Shown here: one piece after another, positions 45,581 to 53,389 of the stretch
Layout: the number at the start of each line of letters is the position of its first letter
How positions within the stretch are numbered: position 1 is the stretch's first letter
DNA from: Roseomonas sp. AR75
Lineage (GTDB): Bacteria > Pseudomonadota > Alphaproteobacteria > Acetobacterales > Acetobacteraceae
Direction of reading: 5' to 3'
Assembly (NCBI RefSeq): GCF_005222815.1
Contig: NZ_STGB01000001.1
Span: forward strand, 992,001-1,056,000
Length of the DNA: 64,000 nucleotides
Made by a program: the position numbers and the translations under genes
Notes under the pieces: generated by a model
The model's input: the letters and a program-made list of their open reading frames with translations, nothing else
Database searches by the model: none
What the model was told of the DNA's origin: nothing

Positions 45581-46764
45581 ACGACCCGCACGGCATCTTC
45601 TGGCACCGCGCTCCGCAACCCCCGCGCAGCGGACCACTCTCCGGCCTCACCCTCGCCGTGAAGGACAATGTGGACGTCGCGGGCATGCCGACCACGGCGG
45701 GTTTCGCCGGCTATGCAGGCCGCATGGCCACGCAGGACGCGCCCTGCGTGGCCGGGCTGCGCGCCGCGGGCGCAGAGATACTCGGCAAGGTCGCGATGCA
45801 TGAAGGCGCGCTCGGCGCGACCACCGATGTCCCGCGTCTCTGCCACAACCCGCTGCGGCGCGGCTTCACGCCGGGCGGGTCTTCCGGCGGCTCGGGCGCC
45901 GCCATCGCGGCGGGTCTCGCGGACCTCGCCATCGGCACGGACACGATGGGCAGCGTGCGGATCCCCGCGGCCTATTGCGGCGTGGTCGGGCTGAAGCCCA
46001 CCGCGGGCCTCGTCTCGCGCAGCGGCGTGGTGCCGCTGTCGCCCGCCTTGGATCACGTCGGCATGCTCGCGCGCACGCCGCGCCTGGCGGCACAGGGCCT
46101 GGAGGCCATGGTGTCGGACGATCCCACCGACCCCGCCAGCCGCCCCACACCTGCGGGCTGGCGCGCGGTGCCGCAGGTGGCACCGACGCTGCACGGCCTG
46201 CGCATCGGCCTGCCGCAGCCGGTTCGCGATGCACCGAAGGAAGATGCGCTGCGCGGCGCGTGGGACGCCACTGCGGAACGCCTGCGCGATCTCGGCGCAA
46301 GCGTCGTGCCTGTTGACGTGCCCGGCTGGGACCCCGGCGCCGCACGCCGTGCCGGTCTGCTGCTGATCGAGTCCGAGGCCGCCGCATTGCACGAGGCACT
46401 TATTGCCGATCCCGCCGCGACCTCGCCCGGCTTCCGCGCGGCCCTGCAATATGGGCGCGACGCCGGCACGATTCGCCTGGCGCGCGCGCTGTTCCGACTG
46501 GCGGAGGTGCGCGCGGGTGCGCTGCGCGCGCTGGATGCCTGCGACCTGCTGCTGATGCCCACCGCGCCGCAGCGTGCCTTCTCCTTCGGCACGCCCACGC
46601 CGCCCGACCAGGCGGATTTCACCGCACTCGCCAACATCGCCGGCCTGCCGGCGATCGCGATCCCCTGGCCGGCCGATGGCCTGCCCGCCTCCGTCCAGCT
46701 TGTCGGGCACCCGCATGCGGAAGCGCTATTGGTCGGTGTCGCGGAGGCGCTCAGCGCGCCCTGA
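45577..46764 (+). CDS. Amidase (amidase signature family)
   Basis: 395 residues, GTG start overlapping the ligase stop. The Ser-cisSer-Lys triad can be read: Lys29 in AVKDNVDVAG, Ser in TPGGSSGGSGAA (about 102) and the nucleophile in DTMGSVRIPAAYCG (Ser126). Hydrolyses an amide to acid and ammonia; no signal peptide. At 395 residues it is short for the family because the N-terminal helices are reduced. In a regulon that opens with a PuuE-like ring hydrolase it is a good candidate half-amidase releasing the free dicarboxylate. Convergent with the enoyl-CoA hydratase, overlapping it by 14 nt. Confidence 0.9.
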   Translation: MNDPHGIFWHRAPQPPRSGPLSGLTLAVKDNVDVAGMPTTAGFAGYAGRMATQDAPCVAGLRAAGAEILGKVAMHEGALGATTDVPRLCHNPLRRGFTPGGSSGGSGAAIAAGLADLAIGTDTMGSVRIPAAYCGVVGLKPTAGLVSRSGVVPLSPALDHVGMLARTPRLAAQGLEAMVSDDPTDPASRPTPAGWRAVPQVAPTLHGLRIGLPQPVRDAPKEDALRGAWDATAERLRDLGASVVPVDVPGWDPGAARRAGLLLIESEAAALHEALIADPAATSPGFRAALQYGRDAGTIRLARALFRLAEVRAGALRALDACDLLLMPTAPQRAFSFGTPTPPDQADFTALANIAGLPAIAIPWPADGLPASVQLVGHPHAEALLVGVAEALSAP

Positions 46765-47530
46765 ATGACGGCGGGCGCTTCGCGAGAAAGGCGTCGTAGC
46801 CTTCCTGGAAATCCGCGCCGGCGAAGGCCTCGTCGAACACGCGGCGCAGTTCCGGCGCCTCCCACTCCGCACCGTCCTCGATGGCGTTCGCAACCGCCTT
46901 GATGGCGCGCAGCGCGGGACGGGACCCGGCGGCGATCGGCGCGAGGCGCTGCGCGACGAAAGCGTCCAGCGCATCGGGTGCGCAAACTTCCTCCACCAGG
47001 CCGATGCGCAGCGCCTCCTCGGCCTCGACCAGGCGCGCGGTGAACAGCAGCTCCTTCGCACGCGCCGCGCCGACCGCGCGCATCAGCCTGGTCGTGTCGG
47101 CCTGGCTGTAAATCAGGCCGAGCTTCGCGGGCGTCACCGCGAAACGCGCATCCTCGGCCGCGAAGCGCAGGTCGCAGGCCAGCGCCAGCGCGACGCCGCC
47201 GCCCACGCAGGCACCGCGGATCACCGCAACCGCCGGCTTGGGAAAGGCAGCCAGCGCAGCCACCGCGGCACCGATCTCCGCATTCGCCTGCGCCGCGCTG
47301 TCCGGCGTCGCGTATGTTCCGGCGAATTCGCTGATGTCGGCGCCGCCGCAGAAATGCGCACCGGCGCCCTCCACGCGCAGAACGGCGATGGCATCATCCG
47401 CGGCCGCCTCCGCCACCAGCGCCGGCAGCGCCCGCCACATCGCGCGCGTCATCGCGTTGCGGCGCGCGGGCTGGTCGAGCAGCAGCGTGGCGACCGCGCC
47501 GTCGCGCAGCAGCCGGACCGCGCCGCTCAT
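46751..47530 (-). CDS. Enoyl-CoA hydratase/isomerase family protein
   Basis: 259 residues from the ATG at 47530, overlapping the CMD stop by ATGA; the longer open frame upstream is a shadow. Crotonase fold: LDQPARRNAMTRAMW, oxyanion-hole residues in GAHFCGGADISEF and GACVGGGVALALACDLRFA, then SQADTTRLMRAVG. Hydrates or isomerises an enoyl-CoA, presumably the product of the acyl-CoA dehydrogenase of this regulon. Read from the divergent promoter near operator site 4. Confidence 0.9.
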   Translation of the reverse strand: MSGAVRLLRDGAVATLLLDQPARRNAMTRAMWRALPALVAEAAADDAIAVLRVEGAGAHFCGGADISEFAGTYATPDSAAQANAEIGAAVAALAAFPKPAVAVIRGACVGGGVALALACDLRFAAEDARFAVTPAKLGLIYSQADTTRLMRAVGAARAKELLFTARLVEAEEALRIGLVEEVCAPDALDAFVAQRLAPIAAGSRPALRAIKAVANAIEDGAEWEAPELRRVFDEAFAGADFQEGYDAFLAKRPPSFRAR

Positions 47531-47889
47531 GCCGACAGCGCCTCGACGCGCTTCATCACGGCCGCGCCGGCGCGCGCCCAGCATTGATGGCCGTGGATCA
47601 GGATGGCGATGCTCAACGCGTCCATGATCTGCCCCGGCGTGAGGCCCGCGCGCAGCCCGGCCTCGGCATGCGCGACGGCGCCTTCCACATGGCCCGCGGC
47701 GACGTCCAGCACGATGAAGACCAGTTCCTTCTGCGCCAGCGGCAGGTGCCCCTCGGGCGGCGGACGATAGGCGGCGGCGCGCGCCGAAAGGTAGGCCGCG
47801 AAGGCTTCCGGCGCGTGGCGCTGCAGCAGCGCGACGCTCTCCGGCACCTGGCCGATGGTGTTGTCGAAATGCCGTTCCGCCTCGTCCAT
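47527..47889 (-). CDS. Carboxymuconolactone decarboxylase (CMD/AhpD) family protein
   Basis: 120 residues from the ATG at 47889. The helix VEGAVAHAEAGLRAGLTPGQIMDALSIAILIHG is the family core; a single Cys follows in GHQCWARAG, so the C-x-x-C redox pair of AhpD is missing. Its function may be decarboxylation or it may be structural. Starts 72 bp from operator site 4 and is divergent to the TRAP operon; followed by the enoyl-CoA hydratase. Confidence 0.82.
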   Translation of the reverse strand: MDEAERHFDNTIGQVPESVALLQRHAPEAFAAYLSARAAAYRPPPEGHLPLAQKELVFIVLDVAAGHVEGAVAHAEAGLRAGLTPGQIMDALSIAILIHGHQCWARAGAAVMKRVEALSA

Positions 47890-47961
47890 GGGCTGTCCCC
47901 GCCTGCCGCGCGGGCAGCCTATCCGGGCCGCTTGCCGCAGCGCCAGCCGGGCGCCCCCGAT

Positions 47962-47973
47962 TTGTCCGAACAA
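47962..47973. promoter_or_regulatory. GntR-type operator variant TTGTCCGAACAA, site 4 (divergent)
   Basis: Differs from the palindrome by one base. It lies between the divergent CMD/enoyl-CoA hydratase unit and the TRAP operon and could control both. It sits three bases upstream of the -35 of the TRAP promoter. Confidence 0.65.
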
Positions 47974-47976
47974 GTG

Positions 47977-48005
47977 TTGTCAGCGTCCGGGCCGCATGGT
48001 TAGGT
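47977..48005 (+). promoter_or_regulatory. Promoter of the second TRAP operon
   Basis: TTGTCA (47977-47982), 17-bp spacer and TTAGGT (48000-48005), 30 bp before the dctP ATG at 48036, which has GGAGG at the right distance. Confidence 0.45.
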
Positions 48006-48035
48006 CGGGCCAGGGAGACCCTGGAGGACGTAAAC

Positions 48036-49037
48036 ATGCAGCGACGCGATCTCATGCGGGCGGCGGGCGGCCTGACGCTGGCCGGGGCAGTCGGCGGAAC
48101 GGCGCAGGCGCAGTCGCCCACGCGCTGGGATGTCTCGATCCCCTGGGGCCCCTCGGAATTCCACACCGTCAACGCCACCCGCTTCGCCACCGCCGTGCGC
48201 GACGCGACGAATGGCGCCGTGCAGATGACGGTGCATCCCGGCGGCTCGCTCGGCGTGCGCGCGAACGAGACGGTGCGCGCGGTCGGCGACGGCGTGGTGC
48301 CGATGGCGGAGATGGCCGGCTTCCAGAATGTCGGCGACGTGCCGATGCTCGGCATCGAGAGCATCCCCTTCCTGATCGCCAACTACGACGAGCTGGCGAT
48401 CATGCATTCCCTCGTGCGTCCGACCTGGGAACGCGAGCTGGAGCGACGCGGCAACATCGTGCTCTACATCGTGCCCTGGCCGATGCAGTGCATGTATTTC
48501 AAGAAGCCGATCAACACCGCTTCCGACCTGCGCGGCGTGCGCATGCGCACCTATGACCGCGTGACGGCGGAGATGGTGACGCGGCTCGGCATGGTGCCGC
48601 AGCAGCTGACCAACCCGGATGTGGTTCCGGCGCTCGCCTCCGGCCGCGTGGATGCGGTGATGACCAGCGGCACCACCGCGGTGGCGCAGCGCTACTGGGA
48701 ATTCCTCAAGCACGTCTACATCACCAACCATCTCTGGGCGTCCAACCTGATGGTGGTGAACCGGGATGCATGGCGCCGCCTGCCGCAGGCCACGCAGGAC
48801 AGTATCATGCAGATCGCCAAGCGCATGGAGCCGGAGTTCTGGAACGTCTCCAAGGGCGAGCACGACCTGCGCATGAACGAGCTGAAGCAGAACGGCATGA
48901 CGGTTGAGCAGCCCGCCCCTGCCCTGCTGACGGCGCTGCGCTCGGCCACCGCCACCATGGCCGATGACTTCATCAAGACCAATGCGCCGGCCGGGCCGAT
49001 CATCCAGCAGTTCCGCCAGCGCGTCGGCCGCGCGTGA
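48036..49037 (+). CDS. dctP: TRAP transporter periplasmic receptor (DctP)
   Basis: 333 residues with a leader (MQRRDLMRAAGGLTLAGAVG ending near AQAQSP) that carries a twin-arginine-like RR. Family features: FKKPINTASDLRGVRMRTYD (the ligand-arginine helix) and ALASGRVDAVMTSGTTAV. It belongs to the DctP group for carboxylates. Part of the GntR regulon by operator site 4, so its ligand is probably the regulon substrate. Overlaps dctQ by GTGA. Confidence 0.9.
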   Translation: MQRRDLMRAAGGLTLAGAVGGTAQAQSPTRWDVSIPWGPSEFHTVNATRFATAVRDATNGAVQMTVHPGGSLGVRANETVRAVGDGVVPMAEMAGFQNVGDVPMLGIESIPFLIANYDELAIMHSLVRPTWERELERRGNIVLYIVPWPMQCMYFKKPINTASDLRGVRMRTYDRVTAEMVTRLGMVPQQLTNPDVVPALASGRVDAVMTSGTTAVAQRYWEFLKHVYITNHLWASNLMVVNRDAWRRLPQATQDSIMQIAKRMEPEFWNVSKGEHDLRMNELKQNGMTVEQPAPALLTALRSATATMADDFIKTNAPAGPIIQQFRQRVGRA

Positions 49038-49594
49038 CGGCAGCCGATGACGCGCGCAGCGCGCCGCCCCCGCTGGCGGCGCTGCTGCGCGGCATCGACG
49101 TTCTCTGCGCCGCGGGCGCCTTCGTCGCCGCGATCTCGGCGGCGCTGCTGGCGCTGATCCTGATCACGGAGGTGATCGCGACCTCCTTCTTCGAATGGTC
49201 GCAGCCCTGGGCGGTGGAATACGCCACCTACCTGCAGTGCTTCATCCTGTTCTGCGGGGCGGGCTGGGCGTTGCGGCAGGGCAGCCATATCCGCGTGGCG
49301 ATCCTGCTGCAGGGGGTTCCGCCCGCCGCGGCGCGGCTGCTGGACATGGCCGGTACCGCCTTCGCCATCGGCATCCTCGGCTTCGCAAGCTGGGCGCTTT
49401 GGCAGCAGTTGTTGCGCACCATCGATTTCGGCTCGACCTCCTACTACCCGATGGGCACGCCGCTCTGGATCCCGCAGGCGTTCCTGACGGTGGGCATCAC
49501 GCTGCTGCTGCTGGCCTTCGTCGCGCGGCTGCTGCGGCTGGTGCTTGGTCTGAAACCGGATCTCGGCGCCGGCTATGGCGGTGGCGCGGAATGA
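49034..49594 (+). CDS. dctQ: TRAP transporter small permease (DctQ)
   Basis: 186 residues, GTG start. Four membrane segments, with WAVEYATYLQCFILFCGAGW and the loop LRQGSHIRVAILLQGVP in the usual positions. Stop overlaps the dctM ATG. Confidence 0.88.
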   Translation: MTAADDARSAPPPLAALLRGIDVLCAAGAFVAAISAALLALILITEVIATSFFEWSQPWAVEYATYLQCFILFCGAGWALRQGSHIRVAILLQGVPPAAARLLDMAGTAFAIGILGFASWALWQQLLRTIDFGSTSYYPMGTPLWIPQAFLTVGITLLLLAFVARLLRLVLGLKPDLGAGYGGGAE

Positions 49595-50886
49595 CGGGGC
49601 CGCTCGCCCTCGTCCTCGGCATGCTCGTCGTCACCCTGGCGGGCGGCGTCTGGGTGGGCGTGGCGCTGCTGTCCATCGGCGTCGTCGCGCTCGAGACCTT
49701 CCGCGACATGCGGGTGGATCGTTTCCTCGCGGGCGACATCTGGTCGAGCTCCACGGCGGTGGAGCTGATCACGCTGCCGCTGTTCATCCTGATGGGCGAG
49801 TTGCTGTTCCACACGCGCCTGTCGGAGAACCTGTTCCGTGGCCTGTCGCCCTGGACGCGCCGCCTGCCCGGTCGGCTGGTGCATGTGAACGTGCTGGGCT
49901 GCACGCTTTTCGCCGCGGTCTCCGGCAGCAGCGCGGCGACCACCGCGACCGTCGGGCGCATCACCCTCCAGGAATTGCTGGCGCGCGGCTATGACCGGCG
50001 GCTGGCGGTGGGCTCGCTCGCCGGGGCGGGCACGCTTGGCTTCCTCATCCCGCCATCCATCCCGCTGATCGTCTATGGCGTGGTCGCCGATGTCTCGATC
50101 CTGGAGCTGTTCATCGCCGGCCTGGTGCCGGGGCTGCTGCTGGCAGCGATGTTCATGGGCTGGATCGCCTTCCGTGCCTGGCGCGACCCGTCGCTGGTGC
50201 CGCCGCAGGAGCCGGCGATCCCGCGCGCGGAAGCGATCCGCTCCCTGGTGAACCTGGTGCCGATCGTGTTCCTCATCGGCTTCGTGATGGGCAGCCTGTA
50301 TTTCGGCTTCGCCAGCATCACCGAAGCCGCCGCCATCGGCGTGCTCGGCGCGCTGCTGGTCGCGCTGGGCCAGCGCACGCTGACTTTGCGCGGGCTGTGG
50401 CAGGCGCTGCTCGGCACGGTGAAGACCTGCTCGATGATCGGGCTGATCCTGGTGGGTGCGCTGTTCCTGTCGAAGGCGATGGCGCGGCTCGGCCTGCCGG
50501 CGGATGTGGCGAACGCCATCCAGTCCTGGGGCCTGCATCCGTTCACGCTGATCTTCGTCCTGCTGCTGTTCTACCTGCTGCTGGGCTGCGTGCTGGACGG
50601 GCTTTCGGCCATCGTGATGACCCTGCCCGTGACGCTGCCGCTGGCCACTGCCGCGGGCTTCGACCCGGTCTGGTTCGGCGTGTTCCTCATCATCACCATC
50701 GAGATGGCGCAGATCACCCCGCCCGTGGGCTTCAACCTGTTCGTCATCCAGGGACTGACGCGCGACGGCATCTTCCGGATCGCCGGCTGGGCCTGGCCGT
50801 TCTGCATGATCATGATGGTCTTCACCGCGCTGATCACCGTGTTCCCGGAGATCGTGACCTTCCTGCCGCATTCCACGCGCGGATGA
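49591..50886 (+). CDS. dctM: TRAP transporter large permease (DctM)
   Basis: 431 residues from the ATG at 49591. Twelve or so membrane segments with FILMGELLFHTRLSENLF, FAAVSGSSAATTATVGRITL and AGTLGFLIPPSIPLIVYGVV, the DctM signatures. Completes the regulon's TRAP importer; its stop overlaps the BASS-like permease by ATGA. Confidence 0.93.
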   Translation: MTGPLALVLGMLVVTLAGGVWVGVALLSIGVVALETFRDMRVDRFLAGDIWSSSTAVELITLPLFILMGELLFHTRLSENLFRGLSPWTRRLPGRLVHVNVLGCTLFAAVSGSSAATTATVGRITLQELLARGYDRRLAVGSLAGAGTLGFLIPPSIPLIVYGVVADVSILELFIAGLVPGLLLAAMFMGWIAFRAWRDPSLVPPQEPAIPRAEAIRSLVNLVPIVFLIGFVMGSLYFGFASITEAAAIGVLGALLVALGQRTLTLRGLWQALLGTVKTCSMIGLILVGALFLSKAMARLGLPADVANAIQSWGLHPFTLIFVLLLFYLLLGCVLDGLSAIVMTLPVTLPLATAAGFDPVWFGVFLIITIEMAQITPPVGFNLFVIQGLTRDGIFRIAGWAWPFCMIMMVFTALITVFPEIVTFLPHSTRG

Positions 50887-51803
50887 GCGCGCTGATCCGG
50901 CGCCACGGGATGGCGCTGATCGCGGCGGGGGCGGTGCTGGGCATCGCGGTGCCGCCGCTGGCCGCGGCGATGCGGCCCTGGCTGCTCTGGATCTCGCTGG
51001 CGGTCATGACGCTGGCGCTGCTGCGGGTGGAGCCGGCCGCGCTCGGCGGCGTGTTGCGGCGGCCGCGGCTGGCGCTGCTGGTGCTGGCCTGGGTCACCCT
51101 GGGCGTGCCGCTGCTGGTCTATGCCTTGCTGGCACCGCTGCTGCCCACGACCAGCCCGTTCCTGGCGGCGGCGGTACTGATCGCGGCGACGCCCTCCGTC
51201 ATGTCGGCGGCGGTGTTTGCCATCCTGCTCGGCGCGGATGCGGCACTGTTGACGGTAGTGGCGATCCCCTCCAACGCGTTGGCGCCGGCCCTGCTGCCTG
51301 CCGTCGCGGCGCTGATGGGCGTCTCGGCGCAGGTGGACCCCTGGGGCATGGCGTTGCGGCTCGCCATCCTGGTGTTCGGCAGCTTCGCGCTGGCCGGGCT
51401 CGCCATCCGGCTTGCCGGTCGCCAGGCGCTGCGCGCGGCAGCGCCGGTGCTGGATGTGTGGATCGTGCTGCTGGTGATCGCCTCCGCCATCCCCTGTATG
51501 GATGGCGTAGGGGAGGCATTGCTGGCGCGCCCGCTCACCTTCCTGCTGATGCTGGCCTTCGCGCTGGGGCTGAACCTGGCGTTGCAGGCCATCGGCTTCG
51601 CCGTGTTCCTCGCCGCACCACGAGAGGGCGCGCTTTCGGCCGGCCTGGTCAGCGGCACGCGCAACATGGTGCTGCTGCTCGCCGCACTCGGCGATCCCGG
51701 GGAGAGCGATGTCGGCCTGATCGTGGCTGCCGCGCAGCTTGCTCTGTTCGTGATGCCGGTGCTGGTCGCGCCCGCCTATCGGCGCCTGCGCCGCCGCCCT
51801 TGA
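50883..51803 (+). CDS. Bile acid:sodium symporter (BASS)-like membrane protein
   Basis: 306 residues with nine or ten hydrophobic segments. PVLIAATPSVMSAAVF-like text (ATPSVMSAAVFAILLGADAALL) and the pseudo-repeat EGALSAGLVSGTRNMVLLLAALG fit the BASS fold, whose broken helices lie at such sites. Translationally coupled to dctM, so it probably moves a related compound, perhaps a sodium-coupled exporter or importer of an organic acid. It precedes operator site 5. Confidence 0.7.
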   Translation: MSALIRRHGMALIAAGAVLGIAVPPLAAAMRPWLLWISLAVMTLALLRVEPAALGGVLRRPRLALLVLAWVTLGVPLLVYALLAPLLPTTSPFLAAAVLIAATPSVMSAAVFAILLGADAALLTVVAIPSNALAPALLPAVAALMGVSAQVDPWGMALRLAILVFGSFALAGLAIRLAGRQALRAAAPVLDVWIVLLVIASAIPCMDGVGEALLARPLTFLLMLAFALGLNLALQAIGFAVFLAAPREGALSAGLVSGTRNMVLLLAALGDPGESDVGLIVAAAQLALFVMPVLVAPAYRRLRRRP

Positions 51804-51829
51804 CGCCGGGCGCGGCCGGCGGCACGGAG

Positions 51830-51841
51830 TTGTCCGGACAA
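51830..51841. promoter_or_regulatory. GntR-type operator TTGTCCGGACAA, site 5
   Basis: Perfect palindrome ending 16 bases before the ATG of the MaoC-like gene and 27 bases after the permease stop. A TTGACG (51800-51805) lies upstream but no good -10. Confidence 0.75.
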
Positions 51842-51857
51842 ATCGAGAGGGGACGCC

Positions 51858-52376
51858 ATGGTCCAGACCCACAAGGAAGTCGCGCCCGGCCGCTTCCGCG
51901 AGACCTTCGGCCGCTACTTCGAGGATTTCGAGCCCGGCCACGTCTACGAACACCGTCCCAACCGCACCATCACGGAGACGGAGAACACCTGGTTCACGCT
52001 GCTGACGATGAACCAGCACCCGATGCATTTCGACGCCGAATACGCGAAGCATTCCGAGTTCGGCCGCTGCATCATCTGCTCGCCCTTCACCGTCGCGCTG
52101 ATGGTGGGCATGAGCGTCTCCGACGTGTCGCAGAAGGCGATCGCCAATCTCGGCTGGAAGGAGATCAAGCTGACCTATCCGCTATTCGCCGGCGACACGC
52201 TTTCCGCCGAGAGCGAGGTGCTGGACAAGCGGGAGAGCAAGTCGCGGCCGAATGCGGGGGTGGTGACGATCCGCACGCGCGGCTTCAACCAGGACGGCAA
52301 GCTGGTCTGCGAATTCGACCGCACCATGCTGATCGCGAAGCGCGGCTTCGAGGTGGAGGCGAAGGCGGGGTACTGA
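51858..52376 (+). CDS. MaoC-like acyl-CoA hydratase
   Basis: 172-residue single hotdog domain; GAGAGGGG precedes the ATG. The (R)-hydratase-like segment is TMNQHPMHFDAEYAKHSEFG, with the D-x-N-P-x-H-x-D catalytic pattern present as N-Q-H-P-M-H-F-D, and KLTYPLFAGDTLSAES follows. It resembles mesaconyl-CoA hydratase-type MaoC proteins that act on branched dicarboxyl-CoA thioesters. Own promoter with operator site 5. It gives the regulon a second hydratase besides the crotonase at 46751. Confidence 0.87.
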   Translation: MVQTHKEVAPGRFRETFGRYFEDFEPGHVYEHRPNRTITETENTWFTLLTMNQHPMHFDAEYAKHSEFGRCIICSPFTVALMVGMSVSDVSQKAIANLGWKEIKLTYPLFAGDTLSAESEVLDKRESKSRPNAGVVTIRTRGFNQDGKLVCEFDRTMLIAKRGFEVEAKAGY

Positions 52377-52390
52377 GGCGAAGGGCGCGC

Positions 52391-52431
52391 GGCCCCCACC
52401 CCGACCCTCCCCCGCACTGCGGGGGAGGGAG
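52391..52431. repeat. GC-rich palindromic intergenic repeat, copy 4
   Basis: Same unit as at 27261: C-rich arm, CCCCCGC, short loop, GCGGGGG and GGGAG tail, between the convergent MaoC and nitrilase genes. Confidence 0.75.
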
Positions 52432-52436
52432 CAGTG

Positions 52437-53372
52437 TCACGCCGGCGGCTCGGCGCCCGTCCTTTCCACGATCATGCGGTACTGCTCCGGCCGGCGGTGG
52501 CGGGCGAAGTTGAAGATGTTGCGCTTGATCGGGGTCGCCGCATCCAGGTCGCAGCGCGCCGTCACCAGTTCGTCGCCCGCCGTGATCGCCTGCGCCACGA
52601 TCTCGCCGGTCGGGGCGATGATGCAGGACCCGCCGATCTGCTCGATGCCTTCCTCTACGCCCGCCTTCGCCACGCCCACCACCCAGCACCCGTTCTGGTA
52701 GGCGCCGGCCTGCATCGACAGGTGATTGTGGAACTCCGCGAGACGGTCGTGCTGCGGCGTCGTGGGATCGTGGCGCGGCGTGTTGTAGCCCAGCACCACC
52801 AGCTCCGCGCTCTGAAGCCCCAGCACGCGCCAGGCTTCCGGCCAGCGACGGTCGTTGCAGATCATCATGCCGGTCACGCCGCCGAAGGCACGCCACACCG
52901 GCCAGCCGAGATTGCCGACTTCGAAGTAGCGTTTCTCCAGGTTCTGGAAGGGGCGCCAGGGCTCGTGGTCGGCATGGCCGGGCAGATGGATCTTGCGGTA
53001 TTTCCCGATCACCTGCCCGTCCTTGCCGACGAGGATCGCGGTGTTGAAGCGGCGCATCCGCCCCTCCTCCTCGACCAGCTCGCAATAGCCGAGGTGGAAG
53101 CCCACACCGAGCCGTCGCGCCTCGTTGAACAACGGCGCCGTCTCATTGGAGGGCATCTCGCGCTCGAACCACGCATCCAGTTCCGCCGCATCCTCGATCC
53201 ACCAATGCGGGAAGAAGGCCGTCAGCGTCGCCTCGGGGAACACCACCAGGTCGCAGCCTGAAGCCGCGCCCTGGCGCAGCAGCGCGATCAGCCGTTCCAC
53301 CACCTGCGGGCGGGATTCGCCGCGCGCGATGGGTCCCGTCTGCGCGGCGCCGATGGTGACGATCCTGGACAT
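52437..53372 (-). CDS. Nitrilase-superfamily amidohydrolase, N-carbamoyl-D-amino-acid-hydrolase-like
   Basis: 311 residues. The catalytic triad is at the positions known for D-carbamoylase: Glu47 in FPEATLTAFFPHW, Lys127 in KYRKIHLPG and Cys172 in MMICNDRRWPEAWR. The FNTAILVGKDG and HRRPEQYRMI segments also match that branch. It would cleave an N-carbamoyl group to ammonia and carbon dioxide, or a related amide. It faces the MaoC gene and has no operator of its own that I can see, yet its chemistry complements the PuuE-like ring hydrolase of the neighbouring regulon. It lies 17 bp after the ABC ATPase gene on the same strand. Confidence 0.87.
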   Translation of the reverse strand: MSRIVTIGAAQTGPIARGESRPQVVERLIALLRQGAASGCDLVVFPEATLTAFFPHWWIEDAAELDAWFEREMPSNETAPLFNEARRLGVGFHLGYCELVEEEGRMRRFNTAILVGKDGQVIGKYRKIHLPGHADHEPWRPFQNLEKRYFEVGNLGWPVWRAFGGVTGMMICNDRRWPEAWRVLGLQSAELVVLGYNTPRHDPTTPQHDRLAEFHNHLSMQAGAYQNGCWVVGVAKAGVEEGIEQIGGSCIIAPTGEIVAQAITAGDELVTARCDLDAATPIKRNIFNFARHRRPEQYRMIVERTGAEPPA

Positions 53373-53389
53373 GTCCGCAAAAACCTCCG

